Counted from the stretch's first letter, positions 17,072 to 25,434 are shown. The stretch: DNA of 64,000 nucleotides from Candidatus Leptovillus gracilis (GCA_016716065.1 JADJXA010000001.1:310001-374000); one strand, 5' to 3'. The notes: a model not told the origin generated them from the letters alone. Made by a program: numbers and translations.

Positions 17072-19390
17072 TTACTCCTTGATGTTTTCCGCTATCTTGA
17101 TGCGTCCCGCATCCAATGTGCCGATGATTGTGGCCACCAACGTCGCCAGGAGCATCAGCAGGGGATAAATGAGATACGCCGTCAGTGGATTGACGGCAAA
17201 TTCAAACGACGACGCGCCAAAAAAGGCGATCACCGCCCCCGCCAGCGCCTCGCCAAGCGTGTTAGCCAGGAACGCGCCGAGCAAAATGCCGATAATCAGA
17301 ACAAAAACGGAACGGGCCACATACTGCGCCATAATGTCGTTATTGGTGAAGCCAAACGCCTTCATCACGGCAATGGCGTAGCGGTCTTTGACCACCAGCA
17401 TACGCATGAACAGCAGGGTGACGAGCGCCGTGATGGACAGGGCCACGACAACGGCCGTTGCCGCCGCCAGGCCGATGGAATGGATGGTCGAGCCAAATGT
17501 CTGGGCAATAAACGCGTCAATGGCGGAGACTTTGGCAAAGGCAAACTTTGCCGCGTACTCGGCCGTTTTTGTTTCGATGAGGGATTTATCCACCAGATTC
17601 GCGCTGACGACGCTCCACATAATATCGGCCGAAGGGTCGGTAAAGACGGCCTTGGCGGTTTTGCCGCCGTTGGTCACGTCGGAATAGATGCCGCAAACGG
17701 TAAGATTTCTCTCCTGCCCGTCAATCATAACGGTAAGGAGATCGCCGATCTCTTTTCCCATCTCTCTGGCGTTCAGAACCGACAGCGCGATTTCATCTGC
17801 GGCGACCGGCGACCGGCCGGCCGAATAGTTGATAGGGAATACCGAGTGGTCGCCCAGTTCGACTTTTATCTGCCTTTCTGAGCCGTCAGCCATCGTTGTC
17901 CGGAAGGTTTGGGTGGTCAGCACAACGTACCTGGCGATGGCGATGTCGTTTTCCAGGGTGTGGGCAACGGCCGTTGCCTTTTCAGCAATCTCGTCCGTCT
18001 GTTGAATATCAACTCGCAGGTCGCTGTCGCCGATACCCATGTAGGCGATGAAGCCTTTGGCGGCAATGGTGTTGTGCAAATTCTGCGGCACGATGATGAT
18101 AAAGGCCGCCGCCACCAGCACTGCCAGCATGGTGGCGTAGAGCCTCTTGCGGGCCAGAACATCCTTGACGCCGAGAAACAGATTCACGCCCATCAGCCTG
18201 ATCTGGCTCAGGCGGAAATGGTTGGTCCCGGCCGATTTTTCCTGGGCGACGCCAAAGCGGATCGCCTCCGCCGGGGAGATGCGGCGAAAGCTCCCCAGGA
18301 CGCCGTTCACATAGACGATAATTGCCAGGAACACCAGCAAGACGCCGATGCTGCCCAACAGTGGGGCCAGGGCAGCATTATCGCTTTCGCCCATGTAAAG
18401 TCGGATGTTTTCCAGAAGCATCCCCCGGAAGGCAAACGACAGAGCAAATCCGAGAATGCTGCCGACGGCGGTAATCGCCGCATATTTCGCCAGATAAATC
18501 TTCTTGATGTCGCCCACGCGCAGCCCAATGGCCTTCATCACGCCAATTTCGCGGTAATCTTCTTCGATTTTCGCCAGCAGCGTGAAGCGGATGCACATAA
18601 AGGCAATGACCACGACCAGGGCGCTGACCAGCAGAATCACGGCGATCATCAGCCCGTCGGAAAGAGCGTTGAGCATTCGGAAAAGCGGGTAAGTAATCGT
18701 CGGTCCGTTGGCGTCCAGTCCGGCGGCGGTGTAGGCGGCTTCAAATGCGCCCAGGGCGGAGGGGTCCGTTAATCTGAACTCAATCAGGTATTCCATACTG
18801 CCCAACGCTTTTAGTTCGGCGAACTCATTGGCGCTCACCAGAAACCGCTTTGAGGAGGCGAGCAGCGAGTTCATTTGCGAGTCACGCAAAAATCCGGCGA
18901 CGGTGAACGGCTTGCCATACACCTCAACCGTGTCGCCGACTTTTGCCGAACCGTCCTGCATAGTACGCAGCGGCGCATAAACCTCCCCGTCGGCGACCTG
19001 GATCACGTTGCCATCAAGGTCGAGCAGGTAATCGAATGTTTCGCTTTGAACAGAGAAGCCGTTGTCCTGCACGCTTCCCGCCAGAGAATGCCCGGCGACA
19101 ACGATCTGCGCGTTGTCCACATTGAGAAATTCAACCACCTGGAACGCCTCGATGTCGTCGCGCTGCGCCGCAAAAGCCAGAAGCCGCGCCTGGTCCAGTT
19201 CGCCCGAATGCATCTGCATAAAATGGGGGGTTTTGGCCCGCGTCATCAGCGTATCTATGGCCCCGGAAAGATTGACGATGAGGATGGCCGCCAGCGAGAC
19301 CAGCATGGCCGCCGCAGCGACAAAGATCATGGTTGTGAGGGTAATCGCTTTATGCTTTCGCGCATCATTGCGGATTATTCGGTAATACAT
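17072..19390 (-). CDS. FtsX-like ABC transporter permease (duplicated MacB-type)
   Basis: 772 residues from the ATG at 19390 (MYYRIIRNDARKHKAITLTT), which has AGAGG about 9 nt upstream; a start 27 nt earlier is possible but leads with an unlikely prefix. Topology: one helix, a large extracytoplasmic domain (~residues 45-230), three helices (~240-380) forming a first FtsX core, then a second repeat with its own extracytoplasmic domain (~430-600) and three more helices to the C-terminus. This is the 2x FtsX layout of permeases for antimicrobial peptides or lipoproteins. No BceRS-type sensor kinase is present; regulation appears to be by the LAL proteins. With the ATPase it probably moves or removes a hydrophobic product of this cluster, which is inference. 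Confidence 0.9.
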   Translation of the reverse strand: MYYRIIRNDARKHKAITLTTMIFVAAAAMLVSLAAILIVNLSGAIDTLMTRAKTPHFMQMHSGELDQARLLAFAAQRDDIEAFQVVEFLNVDNAQIVVAGHSLAGSVQDNGFSVQSETFDYLLDLDGNVIQVADGEVYAPLRTMQDGSAKVGDTVEVYGKPFTVAGFLRDSQMNSLLASSKRFLVSANEFAELKALGSMEYLIEFRLTDPSALGAFEAAYTAAGLDANGPTITYPLFRMLNALSDGLMIAVILLVSALVVVIAFMCIRFTLLAKIEEDYREIGVMKAIGLRVGDIKKIYLAKYAAITAVGSILGFALSFAFRGMLLENIRLYMGESDNAALAPLLGSIGVLLVFLAIIVYVNGVLGSFRRISPAEAIRFGVAQEKSAGTNHFRLSQIRLMGVNLFLGVKDVLARKRLYATMLAVLVAAAFIIIVPQNLHNTIAAKGFIAYMGIGDSDLRVDIQQTDEIAEKATAVAHTLENDIAIARYVVLTTQTFRTTMADGSERQIKVELGDHSVFPINYSAGRSPVAADEIALSVLNAREMGKEIGDLLTVMIDGQERNLTVCGIYSDVTNGGKTAKAVFTDPSADIMWSVVSANLVDKSLIETKTAEYAAKFAFAKVSAIDAFIAQTFGSTIHSIGLAAATAVVVALSITALVTLLFMRMLVVKDRYAIAVMKAFGFTNNDIMAQYVARSVFVLIIGILLGAFLANTLGEALAGAVIAFFGASSFEFAVNPLTAYLIYPLLMLLATLVATIIGTLDAGRIKIAENIKE

Positions 19391-19412
19391 GATTGACCTC
19401 TTGAATAGCTGG

Positions 19413-19457
19413 AGCAAGAGCGAGAGTCTGGCTCGACTTCTTACTCTCGCTCTTGCT
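19413..19457. other. Strong intercistronic hairpin
   Basis: AGCAAGAGCGAGAGT (19413-19427) pairs perfectly with 19443-19457, loop 15 nt. On the plus strand it is followed by TTTT, like a terminator, although no plus-strand gene ends here. On the minus-strand operon transcript it falls between the hydrolase stop and the permease ribosome-binding site, where it could set relative expression or mRNA stability. Confidence 0.55.
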
Positions 19458-19479
19458 TTTCATTCCTGGCGTGGGCCGT

Positions 19480-21012
19480 TCACTGGCTCACTGTTTGCGG
19501 ATACGTCTCTGGCAGGACAGTTCCCGTCAAAATTTCATGCAGCGCCTCAAACTGCTCGAAGGCGACCGAATGCCCGGCGTTCTCAATGGTGTAGAGCCGC
19601 TTGCTGGGGGCGTCCAGCATCTCGTACCATTCCAGAGCCAGCTCGCGCCGCGCCGTCAGCTCGGCCGCGCCATCCAGAATGTAGACCGGTACGTCCAGAC
19701 GGGGCACATCCTGGCGGAAATCAATGTGCTGGAGCTGGGGATACATGATGGAGAACATATCAATCAGGCCGCGCAGCACGTTGACCTTCTCCACGAAGTT
19801 GTATTCGCTGCCGAAGATGCCGTAGGGTCCCAGGTTGACGGCCGTTCCCCGTTCGATATAGGCGCGAGGTGGCGTGTAGGGCGTCTCCAGGCGGGGGTAG
19901 TAGCCCATCACCACCGCGTTCGGATAGGGTACGTCGGCGTAGGGCGGTTCGCCAAAGGTCAACATTTGTTCACGCAGCGCCATGTCGCCGGTGCGCTCGG
20001 CCAGGGCCAGGATGTCGCGGTAAAGCTGGCGGTCGGTCTCGCGCTGGCTGACCATCTGGCCGCTGGCAATCCAGGCGTGGTAGAGATCGGGTTGCTGCTG
20101 CACGGCCAGCACGCCCAACGTCGCCCCCCACGATTCGCCCATCAGGTAGATTTTTTCCTCGTCGAAGCGCTGGCGCAGGTAGTTGGTCAGCTCAATGGTG
20201 TCGGCGATGGCCTGGTCGAGCGTCAGGTCGCTGGTGGGGTCGAGGGCGGCGTAGGATTTACCCGCGCCGCGTTGGTCCCAGCCGACGACGATGAAATCCT
20301 GAGCCAGGTCGGCGAACAGGACGCGGGAATAGGCCAGGTCGCTTTGCCCTGGCCCGCCGCTGAGGTAGAGCAGCACGGGCAGGTCGGCGCTGCGGCCGTG
20401 GATCATGATGGCCTGTTCTTGCCCACCCAGGCGGATATGAGCCAGTTCGGCGAGGCTGCCGGGGATGGGGCTGCCGTTCTCATCCACAACAGGCGGCGTG
20501 CGGGCCGGGATGGCGTTGAGGATGACCAGGCCAATCAGCAGCAGGCCGGGCAGCAGCAGCGATGGCCGCCATACGCTTTGCCCCTGCGCCCAGGCCAGGC
20601 CAATGCCAATGCCCAACCACATGGGCAGGAAGGCGACCAATCCATGAAAGACGCGACCGACAAGCAGGGCCAGGATGCCGAATGGGTTGTCCAGGCGCAA
20701 GGCGTCTACGGTTGGCCCGACGACGTTCATCCGGCTGAGTTCTACGGTGACAATGTAGATGAGGGGCAGCAGCAGATAGGCCCAGCGGGTGCGCAGCGCC
20801 AGCCCGCCAATCAGGCCGATGGCCAGGCTGCTGAAGAGGACAAGCCAGAGTTGAACGGCCGTTACCGGCCCGCGCGGCATGTAGAGAGCGGTAAGAAACC
20901 CGGTAAAACTGACAAGGGCGGCGGGGGCGGGGGGCGTGCAGGAGCGCCGGGGCGCCGGGGCTGCCGGCAGCAGCGCCCGTAGCCAGCCTTTGATTTGTCG
21001 AGACAAACGCAT
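19480..21012 (-). CDS. Membrane-anchored alpha/beta hydrolase (prolyl-aminopeptidase-like), N-terminus uncertain
   Basis: 510 residues. The first ~190 contain about five hydrophobic helices (ALVSFTGFLTALYM, WLVLFSSLAIGLIGGLALR, LLLPLIYIVTVEL, ALLVGRVFHGLVAFLPMWL, LLLPGLLLIGLVILNAI). The rest is an alpha/beta hydrolase with the oxyanion stretch SGGPGQSD, GWDQRGAGKSY, nucleophile elbow GESWGAT, and a late acid/histidine pair (DGAAELT, ENAGHSVAFEQ). SGGPG plus GxSWG is the pattern of proline iminopeptidases. The active site is predicted extracytoplasmic or membrane-facing. The ATG at 21012 has no ribosome-binding site, whereas a perfect AAGGAG-ATG at 21052 opens a different frame (see findings), so the true start is doubtful. 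Confidence 0.8.
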   Translation of the reverse strand: MRLSRQIKGWLRALLPAAPAPRRSCTPPAPAALVSFTGFLTALYMPRGPVTAVQLWLVLFSSLAIGLIGGLALRTRWAYLLLPLIYIVTVELSRMNVVGPTVDALRLDNPFGILALLVGRVFHGLVAFLPMWLGIGIGLAWAQGQSVWRPSLLLPGLLLIGLVILNAIPARTPPVVDENGSPIPGSLAELAHIRLGGQEQAIMIHGRSADLPVLLYLSGGPGQSDLAYSRVLFADLAQDFIVVGWDQRGAGKSYAALDPTSDLTLDQAIADTIELTNYLRQRFDEEKIYLMGESWGATLGVLAVQQQPDLYHAWIASGQMVSQRETDRQLYRDILALAERTGDMALREQMLTFGEPPYADVPYPNAVVMGYYPRLETPYTPPRAYIERGTAVNLGPYGIFGSEYNFVEKVNVLRGLIDMFSIMYPQLQHIDFRQDVPRLDVPVYILDGAAELTARRELALEWYEMLDAPSKRLYTIENAGHSVAFEQFEALHEILTGTVLPETYPQTVSQ

Positions 21013-21179
21013 CTGTGGGCGCGTGAGAGATAGATTGCTTGGGGGTGGACATGGTAGAAGCTCCTTGAGAAGAATTTAATACAAAGAAACAAAGGGACAT
21101 AAGGGACAAAGGAAAACGGAAACATTCTTTTGATTTTTAGACATGATGCACCTCTTAATTTACGATTGATCATTAACAA

Positions 21180-21392
21180 TTATTCCGCGCCCATCTGCTG
21201 CACCGAGAGTAGTTCCAGGTCGAGGTCGCGGATGCGGTTGAGCAAAGCGTGTAGGGCCGCATTGTCCAGCGCTTTGCCGGTGATGAGGGTCTCGCCGTCA
21301 GGGGTCAGCGAGATGGTCAGCCCTTCAAACCAGCGGAACCAGCGGTCGTCCAGATGGCCGCGCACGCGGATTTGGTAATCAGTTGCGTCCAT
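21180..21392 (-). CDS. Small conserved-looking protein of unknown function, 70 aa
   Basis: A 70-residue soluble protein starting MDATDYQIRVRGHLDDRWF, with AAAGGAG 7 nt before the ATG. The composition is that of a compact alpha/beta domain: a strand (YQIRVRGHL), the amphipathic WFRWFEGLTISL, the hairpin TPDGETLITG, and a helix (NAALHALLNRIRDLDLELLSV). No catalytic motif is visible. I do not recognise a named family. It lies 18 nt downstream of the small membrane protein and upstream of the hydrolase, in the LAL2-side block. Confidence 0.75.
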   Translation of the reverse strand: MDATDYQIRVRGHLDDRWFRWFEGLTISLTPDGETLITGKALDNAALHALLNRIRDLDLELLSVQQMGAE

Positions 21393-21410
21393 GAGTCATC
21401 TCCTTTGGCC

Positions 21411-21689
21411 TCAGAGGGCGCCATAGGTGGGCTGCTGTTTTGCCTCTCGCTGGCTGGCATGATTAGGCCGGAAAACGGCCGTTGCCCACCCAGCTATCAA
21501 CAAGCCGCCGAGAAACCCGATGATGATGCCTAAAGCAACGTTGCCCAGTGCGCCGCCAAAGAAAAGAGCGACGAACGTTTTAGCGAGGAAGGTGATCACG
21601 CTGCCCAATACCGGGCCAAAGAACACGCCTCCCAAGAAAATGCCCATCAATAAGCCTGCAACAAGGGTTATGCTCAATTTACGATTCAT
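21411..21689 (-). CDS. Small membrane protein, 92 aa
   Basis: Three closely spaced hydrophobic helices (LSITLVAGLLMGIFLGGVFF, VITFLAKTFVALFFGGALG, ALGIIIGFLGGLLIAGW) rich in small residues, then a charged C-terminal tail (FRPNHASQREAKQQPTYGAL). The start at 21689 has GCAGGAG about 7 nt upstream. No family is recognised with certainty; glycine-rich helices like these resemble small holin-like or channel-like proteins, but nothing proves that. It is the second gene of the block that begins with the lipoprotein. Confidence 0.75.
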   Translation of the reverse strand: MNRKLSITLVAGLLMGIFLGGVFFGPVLGSVITFLAKTFVALFFGGALGNVALGIIIGFLGGLLIAGWATAVFRPNHASQREAKQQPTYGAL

Positions 21690-21750
21690 CTCACGTCTCC
21701 TGCGAGAAGTTCAGCTTCTTTGTTGAAACTGAAATTCTAGGTCGGTTAGG

Positions 21751-22287
21751 TTAGCGGATAGAGGTCAGGAAAGTTTCGACGGCTGCTTCATTCCAACCGC
21801 TGACCGGTTCCAGCAGAGTCAGCAGCGTCGGGCCTTCTTTGCCCTGGAAAACGGCCGTTACCTGCCGCACTTGTTCATCCCCCCACTTCGTCCCTTCGCT
21901 GATGGTCAGGGTGATGGGTTGGTCGCGGATGGTGAACGGCCGTTGTTCCACCACCGTCATCTGGCTGTCATCCTGGCTGTAGCCGGGAACCAGATTCGCC
22001 AGCGTCTCTTCCAGCGTCGTCAGCACCGCGTCGCTCGCCTCTTGCCCGGCTTGCACCAGGTAGAGGTGGCCGCCGCTGTCGCCGCTGTTGTAGGCGACGA
22101 CGGTATAACCGATGGCGTGCAGGCCAAACTCCGGCTCGTAGCCAGTTGGGGGGGTGAAGTCGGCGATGAGAACGGCCGTTTTCCTCACAATCTCGGCCGT
22201 GTCCGTGCTGTTACGGGTGCGCGCCGTACAGCCCGCCAACGCCAGCAGCACAACCAAAACTAAAATAGATTTTCTCAGGTGATTCAT
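21751..22287 (-). CDS. Lipoprotein of unknown function, 178 aa
   Basis: The start at 22287 has CGGAGGG upstream. The first 20 residues (MNHLRKSILVLVVLLALAGC) are a lipoprotein signal with lipobox LAGC, so the mature protein should be tethered outside the membrane by Lgt and LspA action; Lgt is encoded at 48.3 kb. The mature part is a single alpha/beta domain with HLYLVQAGQEASDAVL, an RPFTIRDQPITLTISEG hairpin and a C-terminal helix. It resembles small stress or export-associated lipoproteins but matches no family I can name. It is the first gene after the second copy of the LAL-type element, so it probably heads the operon that includes the ABC exporter. Confidence 0.82.
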   Translation of the reverse strand: MNHLRKSILVLVVLLALAGCTARTRNSTDTAEIVRKTAVLIADFTPPTGYEPEFGLHAIGYTVVAYNSGDSGGHLYLVQAGQEASDAVLTTLEETLANLVPGYSQDDSQMTVVEQRPFTIRDQPITLTISEGTKWGDEQVRQVTAVFQGKEGPTLLTLLEPVSGWNEAAVETFLTSIR

Positions 22288-22323
22288 GTTGCCCTCCGGG
22301 TAACTGCATGTGTATTTGTTCGC

Positions 22324-22392
22324 AGTATACCGTTGGGGCTGGGAAGGAGTCGCCTATCTAAAGATAGGTTGGGGGGTAGGTTTGAGGGTAGG
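22324..22392 (-). promoter_or_regulatory. Composite activator element and -10 box for the lipoprotein/ABC block
   Basis: Minus strand: CCTACCCTCAAA (22392-22381), CCTACCCCCCAA (22380-22369), then CCTATCTTTAGATAGGCG (22368-22351), whose CCTATC/GATAGG is a palindrome. After 21 bp comes TATACT (22329-22324). The predicted start point is about 30 nt before the lipoprotein ATG. Repeat length, order, palindrome and -10 box match the element at 13415-13482. The first unit abuts the LAL2 stop codon directly. Confidence 0.72.
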
Positions 22393-25062
22393 TTAGGTTA
22401 ACCCGTATTCAATCAATCCCATCTCGCGGGCGCGGATGATAGCCTGGGCGCGGCTGCTGACGCCCAGTTTTTGTAAGATATTGTGGACATGCCACTTGGC
22501 CGTGCCGGGACTGATGAACAGTTCAGCGGCAATTTCCCGGTTAGATAGACCGGCGCAGAGCAGGCGTAAGACATTTATTTCCTGTTCGCTCAATGGTTCT
22601 GGCAACTGCGCCAGAAACGGGGTGTGCGGTTGATATTGGGGCTGGCTCATCGTCAGAAGCGTGTCCACCCAATCCGGCGCAATGGGGCGCGCCTGGGGCA
22701 GCAGGTCAAGCAACGGCCGTCCTTCATCCAAAAAGAGGCGGGCATACCCCTCCGGCGCAGCCAATCGCAGCGCCTTACCCACCCACTCTTGGGCGGCCGT
22801 CTCTTCCTGATTGGCCTGGCAGCACAATCCCAGCAGCAGCATCGCTTCCAGACAGATTTGCCCGCGCCCCCCTTCTTCTGCCTGCGCCAGCAGTGGATGC
22901 AAAATGGCGGGCAGCGGCTCCAATTCGCCTGCCGTCAGAAGGATATGCGCCAGAGTCAGCTCCTCAAACTCGCGTAGGGTCGCGCTGCGCAGCGTCCGAT
23001 ATTCGGCCGCCCACTGCACCGCCACCTCTTTCTGCCCGGTGTCGTGTTGGATGCGGGCCAGGTAAGCCGAGACAAGAAGCGACATGCGCGGTACGCCGTA
23101 AGCCTGCACAATCGCCTGTACTTCCTGCATAGCAGTCAGGGCGCCGCTTGCAGCCCCTTGCGCCGCCCGCAGCCGGGCCAGAAAAATCAGCCCCCAGGTC
23201 AGATCATCCATCAGGCGTCCCTGGCGTGACAAGGAGATGCCTTCTTGCAGCAGCCTGTCTGCCTTCTCCAGCTCATTGCGCTCCAGGGCGATACTGCCCA
23301 AAAGCGAGTGGGCCAGCCCTAAGAGCGGGATAGACGCATTTTCCGCGAATTGCAGCGCTTCCTGGCACGTCTGCTCCGCCTGACGCAGCCGCCCCTGGAC
23401 AATTTGCAGGCGCGCCGCCGCGCAGCGAGCATGGACGACGAGGAACAAAACGCCGGCCGCCTGCGCTTCTGCGCTGGATTGCAAGTAACTCTCTACGGCG
23501 CGCGCCGTCTGGCCGGAAAGATGATATGCCTGACCCAGGCTGAACAGGGCGCGGGCCTGAGCGAGATGGTTTTCTGGCAGCAGGCGGGCCTGGGCAAACT
23601 GAATCTGCTCGATGGCTTGCACCGCATCCCCGCGCACCGAGGCAATTGAGCCGCGATAGAGGTCGGCCAGCGCCAGCATTTGTTCTGTTTCCGGTGTGGC
23701 GGGAAGCGCTTGCAGCGCTTGTTCGGCCTGGGTGATGGATGTTTCCGCCGTGTCGAAGCGCCCCAATGTAAACAGAATACGCGAGGCGTCCAGGCTGAGT
23801 TGGGGGCGGCTTTGCATGGTTTGTGGCGGGAGGGCGTCTAGCCAGGCTAAAAATTGGGTGACGTTGCCGCTAGACCAGGTTGTGTTTTTCTCCAGGGCGC
23901 GCTCGATGACGTCGGCGGCAAAATCAGAGTCGCCGCTGGCCAGGGCGTACTGGACGGCCTCAAAACGCAGACCGTTGCCCTCGCACCAATAGGCGGCGCT
24001 GGCTCGCAGCCGGGCTAATTCTTGCGGGGTGAGTCCGGCGCGCAGATAATCGGCAAAAAGATGATGGTAGCGAAACCAGTCGCGCTCGTCGTCCAGCGGA
24101 ATCAAAAAGAGGTTGGCCTGTTCCAGCCGCTGTAAAATGGCCTGGCTGTCGGCGCGGCCGGTGAGGGATTGGCAGAGAGAGGCGTTGAAGCGGTCGAGAA
24201 CGGCCGTTACCCGCAAAAACTCCCTCACCTCAGCATCTTGCTGCCCCAATACCTCTTCGGCCAGATAATCAAAGACATAGCGGTGGCTGCCGCCAAAAGC
24301 GTGGATGAACGCCTCAGTTTGGGCCGCGTCGCGCCCTTGTAAGGAGAGCGCCGCCAGTTGCAGGCTGGCCACCCAGCCTTCGGTGCGCGTTTCCAGCGCT
24401 GCCACCCACTCCGGCGACAGGGTTAGCTGCATTGCCTGGTTGAAGAATTGGGCCGCCTCGGCGACGGTGAAGCGCAAATCCTGGGCGCGGATCTCGGTCA
24501 TCTCGCCGCGCACGCGCAGGCGGGGCAGCGGCAGCGGCGGGTCTTCGCGGCTGATGAGCAGCAGGTGGCAAGCGGGCGGTAGATGCGCCAGCAGCCGGTT
24601 GAGCAGGTCGTGGATCAGGGGTTGGTGGATTTTGTGGTAGTCGTCGAGAGCGAGGAGGAAACGGCCGTTTTCCTTCACCTCTTGCCCCAATTGCGCCAGG
24701 TCGTCACAGAGACAGGCGGCGATTTCCTCCAGTGAAGGCAGATGCGGTGCATCCAGGGCTGTTTGTAACTGAGACCCGGCGTTGGCCGACATCTTTTGCA
24801 GAGCCAGCCGTAGGTAGGCGAGAAAACGGCCGAACTCATTGTCTTGTTCATCCAGCCCCAACCAGATGATGGGCAGCGCCGTCTGCTGTACCCAGTCCGC
24901 CGCCAGCGAGGTTTTACCATAACCGGCTGGGGCAGAGATAAGTGTCAGTTTACGGCCGTCCAGGAAGCCACGTTGCAGCCGTTCGCGCAGGCGGGGCCGG
25001 GACACGCCGTTGGTTCGCCAGGGAGGCATGTGGCATTTGGTGTGCAGCAATTGCGTGACCAT
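22393..25062 (-). CDS. LAL-family (MalT-like) LuxR transcriptional activator, LAL2
   Basis: 889 residues, a full-length paralogue of LAL1. It has Walker A APAGYGKTS (~44-52), the LALDDYHKIHQPL strand, the conserved SREDPPLPLPRLRVRGEMTE block, a long TPR-like sensor region, and a C-terminal LuxR domain (LSEQEINVLRLLCAGLSNRE ... WHVHNILQKLGVSSRAQ). The recognition helix is nearly identical to that of LAL1, so both may bind the same operator. The helical sensor part is more diverged, so they may answer different signals. It lies upstream of the lipoprotein/hydrolase/ABC block, with one copy of the shared operator starting right after its stop codon. Confidence 0.93.
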   Translation of the reverse strand: MVTQLLHTKCHMPPWRTNGVSRPRLRERLQRGFLDGRKLTLISAPAGYGKTSLAADWVQQTALPIIWLGLDEQDNEFGRFLAYLRLALQKMSANAGSQLQTALDAPHLPSLEEIAACLCDDLAQLGQEVKENGRFLLALDDYHKIHQPLIHDLLNRLLAHLPPACHLLLISREDPPLPLPRLRVRGEMTEIRAQDLRFTVAEAAQFFNQAMQLTLSPEWVAALETRTEGWVASLQLAALSLQGRDAAQTEAFIHAFGGSHRYVFDYLAEEVLGQQDAEVREFLRVTAVLDRFNASLCQSLTGRADSQAILQRLEQANLFLIPLDDERDWFRYHHLFADYLRAGLTPQELARLRASAAYWCEGNGLRFEAVQYALASGDSDFAADVIERALEKNTTWSSGNVTQFLAWLDALPPQTMQSRPQLSLDASRILFTLGRFDTAETSITQAEQALQALPATPETEQMLALADLYRGSIASVRGDAVQAIEQIQFAQARLLPENHLAQARALFSLGQAYHLSGQTARAVESYLQSSAEAQAAGVLFLVVHARCAAARLQIVQGRLRQAEQTCQEALQFAENASIPLLGLAHSLLGSIALERNELEKADRLLQEGISLSRQGRLMDDLTWGLIFLARLRAAQGAASGALTAMQEVQAIVQAYGVPRMSLLVSAYLARIQHDTGQKEVAVQWAAEYRTLRSATLREFEELTLAHILLTAGELEPLPAILHPLLAQAEEGGRGQICLEAMLLLGLCCQANQEETAAQEWVGKALRLAAPEGYARLFLDEGRPLLDLLPQARPIAPDWVDTLLTMSQPQYQPHTPFLAQLPEPLSEQEINVLRLLCAGLSNREIAAELFISPGTAKWHVHNILQKLGVSSRAQAIIRAREMGLIEYGLT

Positions 25063-25068
25063 GTTTCA

Positions 25069-25097
25069 AGCATAGACAGAATAACGGTTTATGGCAA
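25069..25097 (-). promoter_or_regulatory. Promoter of LAL2, apparently leaderless
   Basis: Minus strand: TTGCCA (25097-25092), 17-bp spacer, TATGCT (25074-25069), 6 nt (TGAAAC), then ATG at 25062. Spacings are identical to the LAL1 promoter, and no Shine-Dalgarno sequence is present, so the start point should coincide with the initiation codon. Confidence 0.7.
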
Positions 25098-25114
25098 CAC
25101 CGCTCCGAAAAAGT

Positions 25115-25405
25115 TCACAATCCGCAGCCGCCGACCGGTTCGGTGATAAATCGTTCGCCAAAGCCGGCAATCAGGGGTCTGCCCTCAGCAATGGCTGCCT
25201 GAACGGTTGGCAAAGACAACGACACTTCATGACTTGCCGGACTATCCCAGACTTCCGTCACCCAAACCGCGTCGTCATCGGCTGCGTCTCTGGCAATGAT
25301 GTAACTTAAACAGCCAGGCATCTGCCCTGTTCCCTGGAGCAGGATAGCGATCAAGGCGTCCCGCTGGCCGGGGACGACACGAATCTTGCCAATGAGTCCA
25401 TACAT
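25115..25405 (-). CDS. Antibiotic-biosynthesis-monooxygenase (ABM) domain protein
   Basis: 96 residues from the ATG at 25405, chosen because AAAAGGAG lies 7 nt upstream; longer in-frame openings lack a ribosome-binding site. The sequence is one ferredoxin-like ABM domain: strand YGLIGKIRVVPGQRDALIAIL, CLSYIIARDAADDDAVWVTEVWDS, and a helix with HEVSLSLPTVQAAIAEGRPLI. Family members are small dimers. Some are cofactor-free monooxygenases of quinones or polyketides (YgiN, ActVA-Orf6), others heme-degrading, and many are uncharacterised. No diagnostic residue distinguishes these here. It has its own promoter and is divergent from the GH13 gene. Confidence 0.85.
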   Translation of the reverse strand: MYGLIGKIRVVPGQRDALIAILLQGTGQMPGCLSYIIARDAADDDAVWVTEVWDSPASHEVSLSLPTVQAAIAEGRPLIAGFGERFITEPVGGCGL

Positions 25406-25434
25406 AGTTGCTCTCCTTTTAACGTTTTCAAAAA

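Noticed and set aside
16676..17881. 401-codon plus-strand frame opposite the ABC ATPase and permease
   Set aside because: Spans two well-supported minus-strand genes and has no ribosome-binding site or family resemblance.
19453..20982. 509-codon plus-strand frame opposite the alpha/beta hydrolase
   Set aside because: Low-information, His/Gln/Gly-rich translation. The minus strand carries clear catalytic motifs and membrane helices.
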